Below are positions 8,572 through 17,239 of a stretch of DNA of 64,000 nucleotides, in pieces. Below the pieces are notes generated by a model that worked only from the letters and a program-made list of their open reading frames with translations, did no database searches and was not told where the DNA came from. This stretch comes from Companilactobacillus farciminis KCTC 3681 = DSM 20184 (GTDB lineage: Bacteria; Bacillota; Bacilli; Lactobacillales; Lactobacillaceae): assembly GCF_002706745.1 (NCBI RefSeq), contig NZ_CP017702.1, positions 1,178,001-1,242,000 on the forward strand, given 5' to 3'. Each line of letters starts with the position of its first letter. Positions within the stretch are counted from its first letter, which is position 1. The position numbers were made by a program, and so were the translations under genes.

Positions 8572-8686
8572 GTCCTCATCCCTCGTTATCAGAATAGTTC
8601 TATTGTCACACAAAAGGGCTTTTGTTTAAAATAAAAAAATTATTTGTTATTATATATATGTTTAAACAAAGTCTAGGAGGCAAAAT

Positions 8687-9250
8687 ATGAACTATATTAA
8701 TAAAGAAATTCCTGATTTTACTGTTAATGCTTATCAAAAAGGGGAGTTGAAGACTTTTAACAAGTCGGATCTACTCGGTAAATGGTCAATCCTTTTCTTT
8801 TATCCAGCCGATTTTTCATTTGTTTGTCCAACTGAATTGAGTGATTTACAAGATTCTTATGAAGATTTCAAAGCTGCTAATGCGGAGATTTATTCATGTT
8901 CAGTCGACAGTCAATTTTCGCACATGTCTTGGGCTGAAACGACCGATACGATTGGAAAAATCCAATATCCAATGTTGTCAGACCAAAAGCATCAATTGAC
9001 TGACTTCTTTAATATTTTAGATGAACAAAGTGGTCAAGCTTATCGTGGCGTCTTCATCATTGATCCTAAAGGTCTCATCAAGTCGTACACAATCAATGCT
9101 ATGGGGATTGGTCGTAATGCTCGTGAAATTTTGAGAACTTTGCAAGCAGCTCAATTCGTTGAAGCACACGGCGATAATGTTTGCCCAGCTAATTGGCATC
9201 CTGGGGAAGAAACAATCAAACCTAGTGGCGACTTAGTTGGTAAAATTTAA
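8687..9250 (+). CDS. ahpC: AhpC-type 2-Cys peroxiredoxin
   Basis: This 187-residue thiol peroxidase reduces H2O2 and organic hydroperoxides. The peroxidatic cysteine is C47 (FVCPTE) and the resolving cysteine C166 (VCPANW); length and spacing are those of AhpC. The start ATG has CTAGGAGG upstream. No ahpF follows, so the electron donor must be encoded elsewhere or be thioredoxin-based. AT-rich partial dyads lie just upstream (8640-8665) where a PerR box would be expected, but no clean match is seen. Confidence 0.93.
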   Translation: MNYINKEIPDFTVNAYQKGELKTFNKSDLLGKWSILFFYPADFSFVCPTELSDLQDSYEDFKAANAEIYSCSVDSQFSHMSWAETTDTIGKIQYPMLSDQKHQLTDFFNILDEQSGQAYRGVFIIDPKGLIKSYTINAMGIGRNAREILRTLQAAQFVEAHGDNVCPANWHPGEETIKPSGDLVGKI

Positions 9251-9316
9251 AAACAATTTATTGAATCTACGTGTCTAAATGGTTCTTTCTCAAGTTAGGT
9301 TGGCGCTAGATGTCGT

Positions 9317-9471
9317 CGTCCGTTCTGCTTTGTGGATGCTGGAACGTACTGGGCGCAACTTGAAGCTAATTCCAGAACTGGGAATCATCTCCAAGATTGA
9401 CCTTTCACTAAGCAATAAATTACTAAGTGAAATTTCAGTACTGAGCATCCACAAAGCCGCCACTCCCGACT
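9317..9471 (+). repeat. structured intergenic repeat, copy A
   Basis: A branched fold of about 155 nt. The 13-bp outer stem is 9328-9340 with 9444-9456, then an internal loop GGAAC/TG, a 6-bp stem GTACTG/CAGTAC (9346-9351 with 9436-9441) and two inner hairpins, one of them TTTCACT/AGTGAAA (9403-9409 with 9426-9432). Unpaired GGGC and GACC stretches are shared with copy B. The stems differ in sequence from copy B but keep their pairing. Confidence 0.7.
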
Positions 9472-9511
9472 GGAAAACGTCTTTTATTATTTATTTCAAG
9501 TAAATCAAAAT

Positions 9512-9569
9512 AGCATCAATTCAGATATAGTCGATTTGCGATAATTAACTATTTACCTGAATTGATGCT
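9512..9569. repeat. 13-bp perfect inverted repeat between the two elements
   Basis: AGCATCAATTCAG at 9512-9524 pairs with 9557-9569. A short inner ATAGT/ACTAT pairing extends the hairpin. There is no clear T-run, so it may be a separate structure rather than a terminator. Confidence 0.6.
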
Positions 9570-9606
9570 TATTTGTTTGATGATAAAAAATGTAGAACCA
9601 TTATCT

Positions 9607-9767
9607 AGTCCGGAATAGCAAAGAAAATTGGCTCAGTAGTGAATTATTCTTAGCAACTTGTTGCTTAGAATAAGGTCGAGTTTTGAGATTTTGCGCACTT
9701 GGTTTATGCAAAAGCTCAAAATCGTGCCCACTACGTTCCAGCCAAATTTTCTTTGCTATGGAGGACG
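9607..9767 (-). repeat. structured intergenic repeat, copy B (inverted)
   Basis: The same architecture as copy A on the opposite strand. The outer stem is 9615-9633 with 9740-9759 (one bulge), the 6-bp stem is GTAGTG/CACTAC (9729-9734 with 9636-9641), and an inner hairpin is formed by 9644-9656 with 9661-9673. The GGAAC/TG internal loop and GGGC and GACC joints are conserved. The outermost CGTCC and CCGGACT edges resemble copy A. Confidence 0.7.
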
Positions 9768-9825
9768 GCAATATTACAACTAACCGAAGTTAAGAAGGAA
9801 CCTCTAAATGGCATGTAGTTTTTTT

Positions 9826-9866
9826 GTTATAACGATAAAACCACTAAAGCTCTAGACCGTTATAAC
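9826..9866. repeat. 9-bp inverted repeat
   Basis: GTTATAACG (9826-9834) and CGTTATAAC (9858-9866) are exact reverse complements with a 23-base spacer. Each contains the palindrome GTTATAAC, so they may be paired operator sites or a hairpin upstream of pnuC. Confidence 0.45.
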
Positions 9867-9924
9867 AAGATATAGTGTTACAAAAGGATGGAAATCAATA
9901 TCTTGTATCAAATGATAAATTACT

Positions 9925-10077
9925 ATCGCACCAACAAAGGTAAACGCTTTACATCGATATGGCTTCATTACACCGAACATTTCGGCTCGCATTTTAGTTT
10001 CGATTGGTGGTATGATTTTAGCTGTCGTTAAATTTGTATTTGAATATAAATACAGTTTGAGGGATAAATTAATTTGA
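9925..10077 (+). pseudogene. possible remnant of a small membrane-protein gene
   Basis: A 50-codon open stretch without a plausible start codon encodes a hydrophobic segment (ISARILVSIGGMILAVVKF) followed by a charged tail and a TGA. It looks like the 3' end of a small membrane protein whose 5' part is lost. An in-frame TAA lies a few codons upstream. No family is recognised, and it could be chance. Confidence 0.25.
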
Positions 10078-10127
10078 TTGATTTTGGTTATCAAATAATC
10101 GATTTCAGTCTAAGAGGAGATTGAACC

Positions 10128-10877
10128 ATGAGCATTTTCAACCCAAGATGGTATGTTGAACAAATGAAACATTGGAGTTTCAGAAGTTACATGCTATTAA
10201 TGTTTGGTCTAGGGGCCATCACTGCATCAACACTTTCACACCAAATCACAGGTATCGCTATTTGGACTTGGTTGGCTGGTACGCTTGGTTTTACTTGTAC
10301 CGTTGCAATTACTAATGCTAAGCCTTTAAACGGTGTCTTAGGACTAGTTTCAGCACTTATTTATATTTTTGTTGCTATCAACGCTAAGAACTTTTCTGAC
10401 GTTGTTCTACAATTGAGTTACATTGTCTTGTTGGATATTCCAGTTTTGATCAGTCCACAATGGGCTAAAGACGCTGAAAAGCATATCCACGGACTAACAG
10501 CTAAGAAATGGTTGTTAACAGCTGTTTTCTTCTTTGTTGTTTGGGGTCTATTGTACTTGATGGATACTAACTTGTTCATCAGTCCTCGTCCTATCATTGA
10601 CTCAGTTTCAGCTGCTATCGGATTTACAGGTGCCTTGTTGTGTACTTTGCGTTTCCGTGAACAATATTATTTCTGGACAGTTCAAGGAGTTATGTCAATC
10701 ATTCTTTGGGGTGTTACTGCAACTCAAGGTGACGCCAGTCCAGTTCTATTCTTGACATACATTATGTACTTCATGAATGATATGATTGCCTTCTTCGATT
10801 CACACATCCACTGGTTCCACAGCAATGCTAATGAGAACCGCGCTCGTGACGAAAAGTTAGCTCGCGAACAAGCATAA
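10128..10877 (+). CDS. pnuC: PnuC-type nicotinamide riboside transporter
   Basis: This 249-residue polytopic membrane protein matches PnuC: an N-terminal WSFRSYMLLMFG region, and Trp/Asn-rich core helices ending in TYIMYFMNDMIAFFDSHIHW. It facilitates uptake of nicotinamide riboside for NAD synthesis. AAGAGGAG lies 8 bases before the ATG. It follows the repeat-bearing intergenic region and is probably monocistronic. Confidence 0.9.
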   Translation: MSIFNPRWYVEQMKHWSFRSYMLLMFGLGAITASTLSHQITGIAIWTWLAGTLGFTCTVAITNAKPLNGVLGLVSALIYIFVAINAKNFSDVVLQLSYIVLLDIPVLISPQWAKDAEKHIHGLTAKKWLLTAVFFFVVWGLLYLMDTNLFISPRPIIDSVSAAIGFTGALLCTLRFREQYYFWTVQGVMSIILWGVTATQGDASPVLFLTYIMYFMNDMIAFFDSHIHWFHSNANENRARDEKLAREQA

Positions 10878-10946
10878 ATAATATTTGCAATTAATTTGTA
10901 AAATAGCTTATGATTATTGAGCAACAAATTATAAGTGGGTAGATTT

Positions 10947-11861
10947 ATGCGAGTAAAAAAATATGTTAAAGTTATTCTTTCTATTGCAATTGGGGTTGCA
11001 TTAGTAGCTGATATCGGTGGTAGTGGTTATTTATTCCATTACGCCTTCAGTAAAAATGGTTATAGCAGTAAACCACAAGGACCACTGTCAAAAGATGATA
11101 AATGGTTTGTGAATTCTAAGGCTGAGATTTGGCAACAGACTTCAAAAGATAAATTGAAGTTGAAGGCTAGATTTTTACCAGCAGAAAAGAAAACTGCTAA
11201 AACTGTCGTTGTGATCCACGGTTATGGTACGGGCAGCAGTTACATGGGTGACTATGCCAAAATGTTTCATGATGCGGGTTACAACGTTTTAGCACCAGAC
11301 AATCGTTCCTTCGGGATGAGTCAAGGAAAATATGTCGGTTATGGTTGGAAAGACCGTGACGACATCGTGAACTGGATCAAGCAGATTAATCAAAAATTTG
11401 GTCAGAAATCAGAGATTGGTTTGTTTGGAGTCAGTATGGGAGCAGCAACAGTAATGTACACTTTGGGAAAACATCCTCAAAATGTGAAATTTGCGATTGC
11501 TGATTGTGGATATTCCACTATCTCAGGGGAGTTGAACTATCAAATTAAAGATATGTTTGGCTTACCAAGTTTTCCACTCGTACCAACGGCTAGTTTGTAT
11601 GGCGATGCTCTAGCTGGCTATAATTTTTATCAAGCTAGTACCAAGGACACTCTGAAAAAGAGTAAAGTTCCTCTGTACATCATTCACGGCTCAAAGGACA
11701 AATTCGTTCCGACCGAGAATGCTTATAAGAATTATCGCTATGCTAAAGGTCCAAAGAAACTCTGGATAGTTAAAGGAGCAGGACACGCCGAAGCTAAAAA
11801 GGTTGCCGGTCAAAAATACGTTACTAATACGATCGACTTTGCTAAAGAGTACTTTAAATAA
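10947..11861 (+). CDS. membrane-anchored alpha/beta hydrolase
   Basis: This 304-residue protein has an N-terminal hydrophobic segment (residues about 7-28), likely an uncleaved anchor or signal. The hydrolase core shows the oxyanion HGYGTGS, nucleophile elbow GVSMGA, acid in HGSKDKFVP and histidine in GAGHAEA, so the Ser-Asp-His triad is complete. It resembles the extracellular serine-hydrolase group of lactobacilli. The start is uncertain: ATG at 10947 gives the better signal sequence, while an in-frame GTG at 10935 has no clear ribosome binding site. A terminator follows. Confidence 0.85.
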   Translation: MRVKKYVKVILSIAIGVALVADIGGSGYLFHYAFSKNGYSSKPQGPLSKDDKWFVNSKAEIWQQTSKDKLKLKARFLPAEKKTAKTVVVIHGYGTGSSYMGDYAKMFHDAGYNVLAPDNRSFGMSQGKYVGYGWKDRDDIVNWIKQINQKFGQKSEIGLFGVSMGAATVMYTLGKHPQNVKFAIADCGYSTISGELNYQIKDMFGLPSFPLVPTASLYGDALAGYNFYQASTKDTLKKSKVPLYIIHGSKDKFVPTENAYKNYRYAKGPKKLWIVKGAGHAEAKKVAGQKYVTNTIDFAKEYFK

Positions 11862-11907
11862 AAAAAGGTAAGTAAAATGGTTTTTAACCGATTTTACTTA
11901 CCTTTTT
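11862..11907. terminator. strong bidirectional terminator
   Basis: A long stem of AAAAAGGTAAGTAAAAT with its near complement around a short loop, with A-run and T-run flanks. It separates the convergent hydrolase and YxeA-like genes. Confidence 0.9.
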
Positions 11908-12277
11908 ATTTGTTTATAGCGTCGAGTGATTTAGTTGGTACTTCATTCTTTTGAACTTTTTCCCATGACAAAACTCGACCTCGTTTTTCATTATAAGTGA
12001 TTTTGATAAAGTTATCTGGTTTGATTGGACGACCGATAGCACTGTTGAACTTTAAGAGTTTTTCATTGCCATCTTTATCAAATGATTTTTGGTTATAATA
12101 ATAAGCGTGGAAATCATTGCCAGAATCATCCTTTTCAATTACTTCTTGATATGAGTCGCCGATAAAAGTGTAATAATCGTCACCAGCATAATTAGGTGCA
12201 TACCATAATTCATATCCTAGAATGGGTATTAATAAAATTATTCCTACTACTAAAAAAGACCAGATTTTTTTATTCAT
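11906..12277 (-). CDS. YxeA family protein
   Basis: This 123-residue protein has one N-terminal membrane segment (residues 5-25) and an extracytoplasmic domain beginning YYTFIGDSYQEVI, in keeping with the small YxeA (DUF1093) family. The function of the family is unknown. Start ATG at 12277 is chosen because GGAGG lies 7 bases before it; the ATG at 12283 is only one base from that site. Confidence 0.75.
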   Translation of the reverse strand: MNKKIWSFLVVGIILLIPILGYELWYAPNYAGDDYYTFIGDSYQEVIEKDDSGNDFHAYYYNQKSFDKDGNEKLLKFNSAIGRPIKPDNFIKITYNEKRGRVLSWEKVQKNEVPTKSLDAINK

Positions 12278-12410
12278 TTTCATCCCTCCAAAGCTTATAA
12301 GGATAATATCATGCTTTAAAAAGCTTGGATACTAACGGTTTTGTAAGGTTTGTAAGAAACAAAATATGAATCTTGTAATAACAGCATATTAATAGTAGAA
12401 AAATGTTAGA

Positions 12411-12788
12411 CTACAGTTCGAATTTTTCGGTGTAGTGATTGAGCTGATCGTGATAATCGACCGTTATTGACAATTTCTTATTGGCATTGATCTGAAAAAA
12501 ATATCCTTGGTTGGGTGGAATAATTGTTTGCGATAATGAGAACTTTTCTGCAGAAGTTATTTTATCGATTGTCAGAGGAATTTGACCGATATTGCGAATT
12601 TCCAATTGATTATTATTTTTCGTACAGTTTAAGTAAGCACGACTAACTTGGTGCAACATCTGATTTCGAAGTTTTAAAGCGTGCGCTATCCTAAAAAGGG
12701 CTATCGAACCAAGGATTACACCAACTATTAAAGCAACAGTGATGATGATAATGGTAATATTAAAAATCATTTGAGTCGGGAAAAGCAT
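12411..12788 (-). CDS. single-pass membrane hypothetical protein
   Basis: This 125-residue protein has a strongly hydrophobic segment at residues about 8-33, then a soluble region rich in Ile, Asn and Gln that may form beta structure. GGAAG lies 9 bases before the ATG. No family is recognised. It follows nothing in operon and lies between a YxeA-like gene and a glycosyltransferase. Confidence 0.5.
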   Translation of the reverse strand: MLFPTQMIFNITIIIITVALIVGVILGSIALFRIAHALKLRNQMLHQVSRAYLNCTKNNNQLEIRNIGQIPLTIDKITSAEKFSLSQTIIPPNQGYFFQINANKKLSITVDYHDQLNHYTEKFEL

Positions 12789-12994
12789 TTGATCACTTCC
12801 ATATTAGTATGCTTCTAGTATTTCATAATTAAGACCATCTTACAATTCTGTCACATGAAACTAACAGTTTAGTTATAAAGTCGATCAGATATTTACAACA
12901 AAAGGAATAAAGTGAATAATGATAGTCAACAGATATCTTAGATATTTGTTAAAAATAAAAAAGTACATGCAAGTTATGTTGACTCCGTAACTAG

Positions 12995-13030
12995 AAAATA
13001 AGTCATCCTTTAATCGGGATGGCTTATTTT
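12995..13030. terminator. bidirectional hairpin terminator
   Basis: Stem AATAAGTCATCC with GGATGGCTTATT (one mismatch) around a 7-base loop, followed by T-runs on both strands. It lies just past the stop of the minus-strand glycosyltransferase. Confidence 0.8.
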
Positions 13031-13031
13031 T

Positions 13032-14321
13032 TTAGTTGCGTTTAGTTTTGATCCAAGTAGTGTTGCCACGAACCTTAGAATAAATCGACTTCATCAAACT
13101 CAAGAATAAAACCACGTAGATGTAAGACAAGAGTCCGACAGTCAATAAGAATTTGCCAACTTTCATATCCAGGTTCAACATATCGCTTTTTTCAATCGCA
13201 ATATCGGCTTTTTGAGTTATTCTCAATTCGTGAAGATAGATCAAAGTAAAGATCATTCCAAAAATTGAACCGATAATCACTAAGAAGAAGAGAGAAATGA
13301 GGAAGAAATCAGGATTGCCAAGGGCATAAATGACATATTTGACTGTTAAGTAAATAATGCTGAAGTCGGCCAATACGTTTAATAAGGGTTGAGTCAAAAA
13401 GAAATAAGTGTCGAACTTTTGAGCTTTAGACATAATTGGCGATTTGGTGACTCGTAGCAAATATTTCCAGCAGTCCAAGCCACCTTGTGCCCAACGAGAT
13501 CTTTGTCTGACTAAAGCTTTGAAATTTAACAGAGCTTCCTGGTCAACGTAAGCATCATCTAAATATTTGATTCTCAAACCGTTCAATTCAAATTTCAAGG
13601 TGAGTTCAAAGTCTTCCAATAAAGCGTTGCCCCAAGGTGTGATGCCCATTCTTTGAGTGACGGTTTTGTATCTAAAGAATTGACCGTTGCCACATAGAGC
13701 GACTGCGTGCATCTTGCCACGAATTAGTTGAATCAGATGATTGATAGTGTAAAATTCGATATCTTGAAATGTCTGTAAGACGGTAGTGGGATTTTTCGTC
13801 TTGACTCTCAATTGAACAGCGTCTACGCGGTCGTCCTCAAAGGCGTTGTTTAATTTATAAATACAGTTGGCACTCAAGATTCCGTCAGCATCGATGACGC
13901 CAACGATACATTTTTTAGGATTGAGGTGTCTTTGTTTGATAATTTTGTAGACTAATGACATAGCGTCATTCAAAGAATCACCTTTGCCAGTTCTTGCGTT
14001 AGGTAGTTTTCTTTCTACTATACTAATAGGACCAGACATTGATTTTGCTTTTTGAACTGTTTGGTCGTCTGAATCATCGTCAATAACAACTATTTCTTTT
14101 TGACCAGCTAAGTTTAACAAATTTTGTAAAGTATTTTGAATAACTTTTTCTTCATTTAAACAAGGAACAAGCAAAAAATAAAAGAATTGGTCTAGATTGT
14201 TATTAGCGTGATAAGCGGCGGCCATTTCTGATTTAAAAAGCTTGTGATCTTTGAAATAAATAAAATACATGATCGAACATTGGATAATAAAGACAGTAAT
14301 TGCAATCAAGTAAATAATCAT
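13032..14321 (-). CDS. membrane GT2 glycosyltransferase (PgaC/IcaA-like)
   Basis: A processive family-2 glycosyltransferase of about 429 residues. One N-terminal membrane helix is followed by the cytoplasmic catalytic domain with VIDDDSDD, DxD as VIDADG, catalytic Asp in LLEDFELT and the acceptor-site QxxRW as RQRSRWAQG. At least three C-terminal membrane helices follow. This layout fits synthesis and export of a beta-linked exopolysaccharide. The gene stands alone, without icaB/D or pga partners. AAAGAG lies 9 bases before the third ATG (14321), which is preferred over ATG at 14330. C-di-GMP control is a guess from the EAL and GGDEF genes elsewhere in the window. Confidence 0.82.
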   Translation of the reverse strand: MIIYLIAITVFIIQCSIMYFIYFKDHKLFKSEMAAAYHANNNLDQFFYFLLVPCLNEEKVIQNTLQNLLNLAGQKEIVVIDDDSDDQTVQKAKSMSGPISIVERKLPNARTGKGDSLNDAMSLVYKIIKQRHLNPKKCIVGVIDADGILSANCIYKLNNAFEDDRVDAVQLRVKTKNPTTVLQTFQDIEFYTINHLIQLIRGKMHAVALCGNGQFFRYKTVTQRMGITPWGNALLEDFELTLKFELNGLRIKYLDDAYVDQEALLNFKALVRQRSRWAQGGLDCWKYLLRVTKSPIMSKAQKFDTYFFLTQPLLNVLADFSIIYLTVKYVIYALGNPDFFLISLFFLVIIGSIFGMIFTLIYLHELRITQKADIAIEKSDMLNLDMKVGKFLLTVGLLSYIYVVLFLSLMKSIYSKVRGNTTWIKTKRN

Positions 14322-14526
14322 CTGCATCATCTCTTTAGTAGTTTATCCAACTAAATTTTTGCACAGATGTTAAAGATGTTCAAACAACTGGTCTAATATC
14401 ATTTTTGTAAGTCAAAACGATATATTAATTAAAATATAATTTAAAAATGTTGATAAATTTATAAAAAAAAGGCTGTAAAGGCTTTAAATTGGTATAATAA
14501 AATTGTGGTATATGGAGGGGAAGAGC

Positions 14527-15474
14527 ATGACTACTTTAGTTGATGTTGCAAAGAAAGCCAACGTTTCGAAGATGACTGTGTCTCGAGTTATCAATCATCC
14601 AGACAAAGTTACCGATGAATTGAAGGCGTTAGTTTATGAAGCCATGCGAGAGTTGGATTATCATCCAAATATGATTGCTAAAGCATTGGTGGATAAAAGC
14701 ACGAGAATTATTAAGTTGTGTATTTTGGAAGATATCGATACAACTGAACCGTACTACATGAATTTAATGATTGGTATAGCTAAGACTTTGGATTTGCACC
14801 AATATTCACTGCAATTAGTTACCCGTAGGAACTTTGACATTGGTAATTGTGACGGCTATATTATCACTGGGATGCGTCAGCAAGATGTTGACTGGATCAA
14901 TAATCTCAAGAAACCAGTTATTATTTTTGGCGAGAACCGTTATGGTTATGATTATGTGGATACAAATAACAAAGCTGGGACTTATAAGTTGGCTCAATTG
15001 GCACTTGAAAAGGGTTATGATAAGCTAGTTTATATCGGAATCGACAGTAAAGAGTCATTTGAATATTCCAGAGAAGCTGGTTACTTGCAGCAAGTTCAAG
15101 AAAAACGAATGTTGCCAGAATTGCATCGATTCGACAATCACAGTCATTTAGCTGAGGAGTTCATTGAACGCAATTGGGAGAGAATTGAAAAAAATACTGT
15201 TTTCATTTGTGCTTCTGATCGTTTAGCAATTGGCATTTTGCGTGGTATCGTGCGTTGTGGGGGCAAAGTTCCTGATGAATTTGGAGTAACTGGTTTTGAC
15301 GGTGTCTTTTTGAATCAAGTAGCTTCACCAAAGATTACAACGATTAAACAATCAATCATCGAAATGGGCAGTGCCTGTGGCGAAAACTTACTCGATAAGA
15401 TTGAAACAAAAGAAAAACAGGGCGCATTAGTCTTCGAACCCAAGATTAGTTTCGGCGGTACTCTTAGGGATTAA
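14527..15474 (+). CDS. malR: LacI/GalR-family regulator of the maltose genes
   Basis: This 315-residue repressor has the N-terminal LacI helix-turn-helix (TTLVDVAKKANVSKMTVSRV) and a periplasmic-binding-type effector domain ending DEFGVTGFDGVFL. GGAGGGG lies 6 bases before the ATG at 14527; upstream in-frame codons lack a site. It is the first gene of the maltose/maltodextrin region. Palindromes TGTTAYCGRTAACA at 15477, 19391 and 27297 in front of the three gene groups are its likely operators. The effector is probably maltose or a derivative; this is inferred from context. Confidence 0.82.
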   Translation: MTTLVDVAKKANVSKMTVSRVINHPDKVTDELKALVYEAMRELDYHPNMIAKALVDKSTRIIKLCILEDIDTTEPYYMNLMIGIAKTLDLHQYSLQLVTRRNFDIGNCDGYIITGMRQQDVDWINNLKKPVIIFGENRYGYDYVDTNNKAGTYKLAQLALEKGYDKLVYIGIDSKESFEYSREAGYLQQVQEKRMLPELHRFDNHSHLAEEFIERNWERIEKNTVFICASDRLAIGILRGIVRCGGKVPDEFGVTGFDGVFLNQVASPKITTIKQSIIEMGSACGENLLDKIETKEKQGALVFEPKISFGGTLRD

Positions 15475-15476
15475 CC

Positions 15477-15490
15477 TGTTACCGATAACA
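15477..15490. promoter_or_regulatory. putative MalR operator 1
   Basis: TGTTACCGATAACA, palindromic except for one central pair. It is the reverse complement of the sites at 19391 and 27297. It lies directly after malR and upstream of the promoter for the GH13 genes. Confidence 0.7.
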
Positions 15491-15502
15491 TCTCAGATAG
15501 TC

Positions 15503-15532
15503 TTGCTTAGGCGAGGCTTACTTTTTTATACT
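15503..15532 (+). promoter_or_regulatory. promoter of the first alpha-glucosidase gene
   Basis: TTGCTT (15503-15508) and TATACT (15527-15532) are separated by 18 bases. A cre-like sequence overlaps the expected transcript start. Confidence 0.5.
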
Positions 15533-15536
15533 GGGG

Positions 15537-15550
15537 TGTAAGGGTTTACG
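15537..15550 (+). promoter_or_regulatory. cre-like site
   Basis: TGTAAGGGTTTACG resembles the CcpA site TGTAARCGYTTACA with mismatches at the central C and the last A. Placed just downstream of the -10 box. Confidence 0.4.
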
Positions 15551-15568
15551 CAAAGGGAGGCAACTATC

Positions 15569-17227
15569 ATGAGTTGGTATGATCAAGCAATTATTTACCA
15601 AATTTATCCTAAGAGTTTTCAAGATACTAATGATGATGGTATTGGTGATTTACAAGGGATTATCAAACATTTAGGCTACATTAAAGACATGGGGTTCAAT
15701 ACGATTTGGTTGAATCCAATCTTTGTTTCGCCACAAGTCGACAATGGATATGATGTCTCTAATTATTTTGCCATTGATCCAATATTAGGGGATACGAATG
15801 ATTTTTCTGAGATGATGACTAAAGCACATGAATTGGGCTTGCACATTATTTTGGATTTACCGATCAATCATACGTCGGACCAACATCCATGGTTTCAAGA
15901 TGCTGTAAACGATCCCCACAGTATTTTTAGGGATTATTACATTTGGCATTCGGAGATTGATGGACATGAACCTAATAATTGGGGTTCGTTCTTTGGTGGC
16001 AGCGTTTGGGAAAAGAATCCGAGGAATCCTGATGAGTATTACTTCCATCTCTTTGATAAAAAGATGCCCGATTTGAATTGGAAGAATCCTGAAGTTCAAA
16101 AGTCAGTCGCTGATATTGCCAAGTTTTGGCTTGAAAAAGGCGTTGACGGTTTTCGTTTGGATGCCTTCATTCATATTGCCAAGGCTAATTTCGAACAAGA
16201 TTCTTTGGATAGCAGTACTAAATTCCCAATTGATGATAAATTTTATGCTAAGTTGCCTGCAGTAAAAGACTATATGTCAGGTTTCGTTAAAGAAATCAAA
16301 GCCTTTAAACCAGATGTCTTCTTGTTTGGAGAAGCTTCGTCCGCTAAAGCTCGTGATGCGGCTGAGTATACGCGTCCTGATGAGCACGTTTGCGATGTGG
16401 TTGTTAATTCGGATAATTATGGAGAAGTTTATGACGATAGCAATCCTGATATTCCTAAGTTTTTCCAAGATCGGAAATTATCGCTTGAAATGTTAAAACA
16501 GACTTATGTTACTTGGGAAAGCATTCTAGATCATGTCAGTTTACCTACGTTGACTTGGGGTAATCATGATATTAGTCGTGTTTTGGATCGCTTGAATTTA
16601 CCTGTACATGACGATAAAATCACTAAACTTTTAGCAATGATGTTGTTCTTGCAACGTGGTATACCAGTAATTTATTATGGTGAAGAAATCGGGATGCACG
16701 GCTTGAAGTATCAAAAAGTTGCTGACTTTTCTGACCAAAGAGCGGTTGATTTGATCAGTAATTTGCGTCAAAAGGGCTTTACTGACAAACAAATTCTTAG
16801 ATTGTTGAATAATCAAGATGAAATGACGGCTCGAGGTCCAATGCAATGGGATTCAACGCAATATCGAGGGTTTTCAAAGGAGAAGCCTTGGAATTGGGCT
16901 CTGGTTGATTCAAATAACGTTGACCAAGAAATTGCTGATCCCGACAGTATTATGAATTTTTATAGAGAACTTTTAAAAATTAAGAAGCATGACTGTTTCA
17001 CTAGTGGCGATTATCGTTTATTGATCACGGACTCGAATATTTATGCTTATCAAAGAAAGACGGCTGATAAACAAGGTATAGTAATAGCTAATTTCTCTGA
17101 TCAAAAAACTGAGTTTACTTTGCCAAAGACTGTTTGGAGAAAAGTATTAACTAACGAATCCAGTGAGGTTGAAGATGGGGTCGTGAAACTAGGTCCATGG
17201 GGATGTTGTGCTTTGGAATCTAATTAG
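15569..17227 (+). CDS. GH13 alpha-glucosidase (oligo-1,6-glucosidase type), first copy
   Basis: This 552-residue cytoplasmic GH13 enzyme cleaves alpha-glucosidic ends of short maltodextrins or isomalto-oligosaccharides. The (beta/alpha)8 barrel motifs are DLPINHTSDQH, nucleophile Asp in GVDGFRLDAF, acid/base Glu in FLFGEASSA and WGNHDISR. GGGAGG precedes the ATG. It is a paralogue of the enzyme at 19520 and shares most barrel motifs. The exact linkage preference cannot be read from the sequence. It is 12 bases ahead of the next GH13 gene. Confidence 0.88.
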   Translation: MSWYDQAIIYQIYPKSFQDTNDDGIGDLQGIIKHLGYIKDMGFNTIWLNPIFVSPQVDNGYDVSNYFAIDPILGDTNDFSEMMTKAHELGLHIILDLPINHTSDQHPWFQDAVNDPHSIFRDYYIWHSEIDGHEPNNWGSFFGGSVWEKNPRNPDEYYFHLFDKKMPDLNWKNPEVQKSVADIAKFWLEKGVDGFRLDAFIHIAKANFEQDSLDSSTKFPIDDKFYAKLPAVKDYMSGFVKEIKAFKPDVFLFGEASSAKARDAAEYTRPDEHVCDVVVNSDNYGEVYDDSNPDIPKFFQDRKLSLEMLKQTYVTWESILDHVSLPTLTWGNHDISRVLDRLNLPVHDDKITKLLAMMLFLQRGIPVIYYGEEIGMHGLKYQKVADFSDQRAVDLISNLRQKGFTDKQILRLLNNQDEMTARGPMQWDSTQYRGFSKEKPWNWALVDSNNVDQEIADPDSIMNFYRELLKIKKHDCFTSGDYRLLITDSNIYAYQRKTADKQGIVIANFSDQKTEFTLPKTVWRKVLTNESSEVEDGVVKLGPWGCCALESN

Positions 17228-17239
17228 AGGGGTGTAATA

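Larger units (their letters stand above)
9274..9811. repeat. 9-bp direct repeats bracketing the paired structured repeats
   Basis: TCTAAATGG occurs at 9274-9282 and again at 9803-9811, outside both structured elements. This could be a target-site duplication from insertion of the 520-base block between them, or chance. Confidence 0.3.

Noticed and set aside
8635..8665. PerR box upstream of ahpC
   Set aside because: The sequence is AT-rich with partial dyads, but no clean TTATAATnATTATAA match is present.
9279..9503. 74-codon open frame after ahpC
   Set aside because: It lies entirely across structured repeat A, has no ribosome binding site, and its amino acid pattern follows the repeat stems.
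9852..10094. 80-codon minus-strand open frame before pnuC
   Set aside because: No ribosome binding site and no recognisable features. The plus strand of the same stretch gives a more protein-like fragment.
10020..10127. NAD+-type riboswitch before pnuC
   Set aside because: Some pnuC genes have one, but I could not place the expected pseudoknot sequences in this leader.
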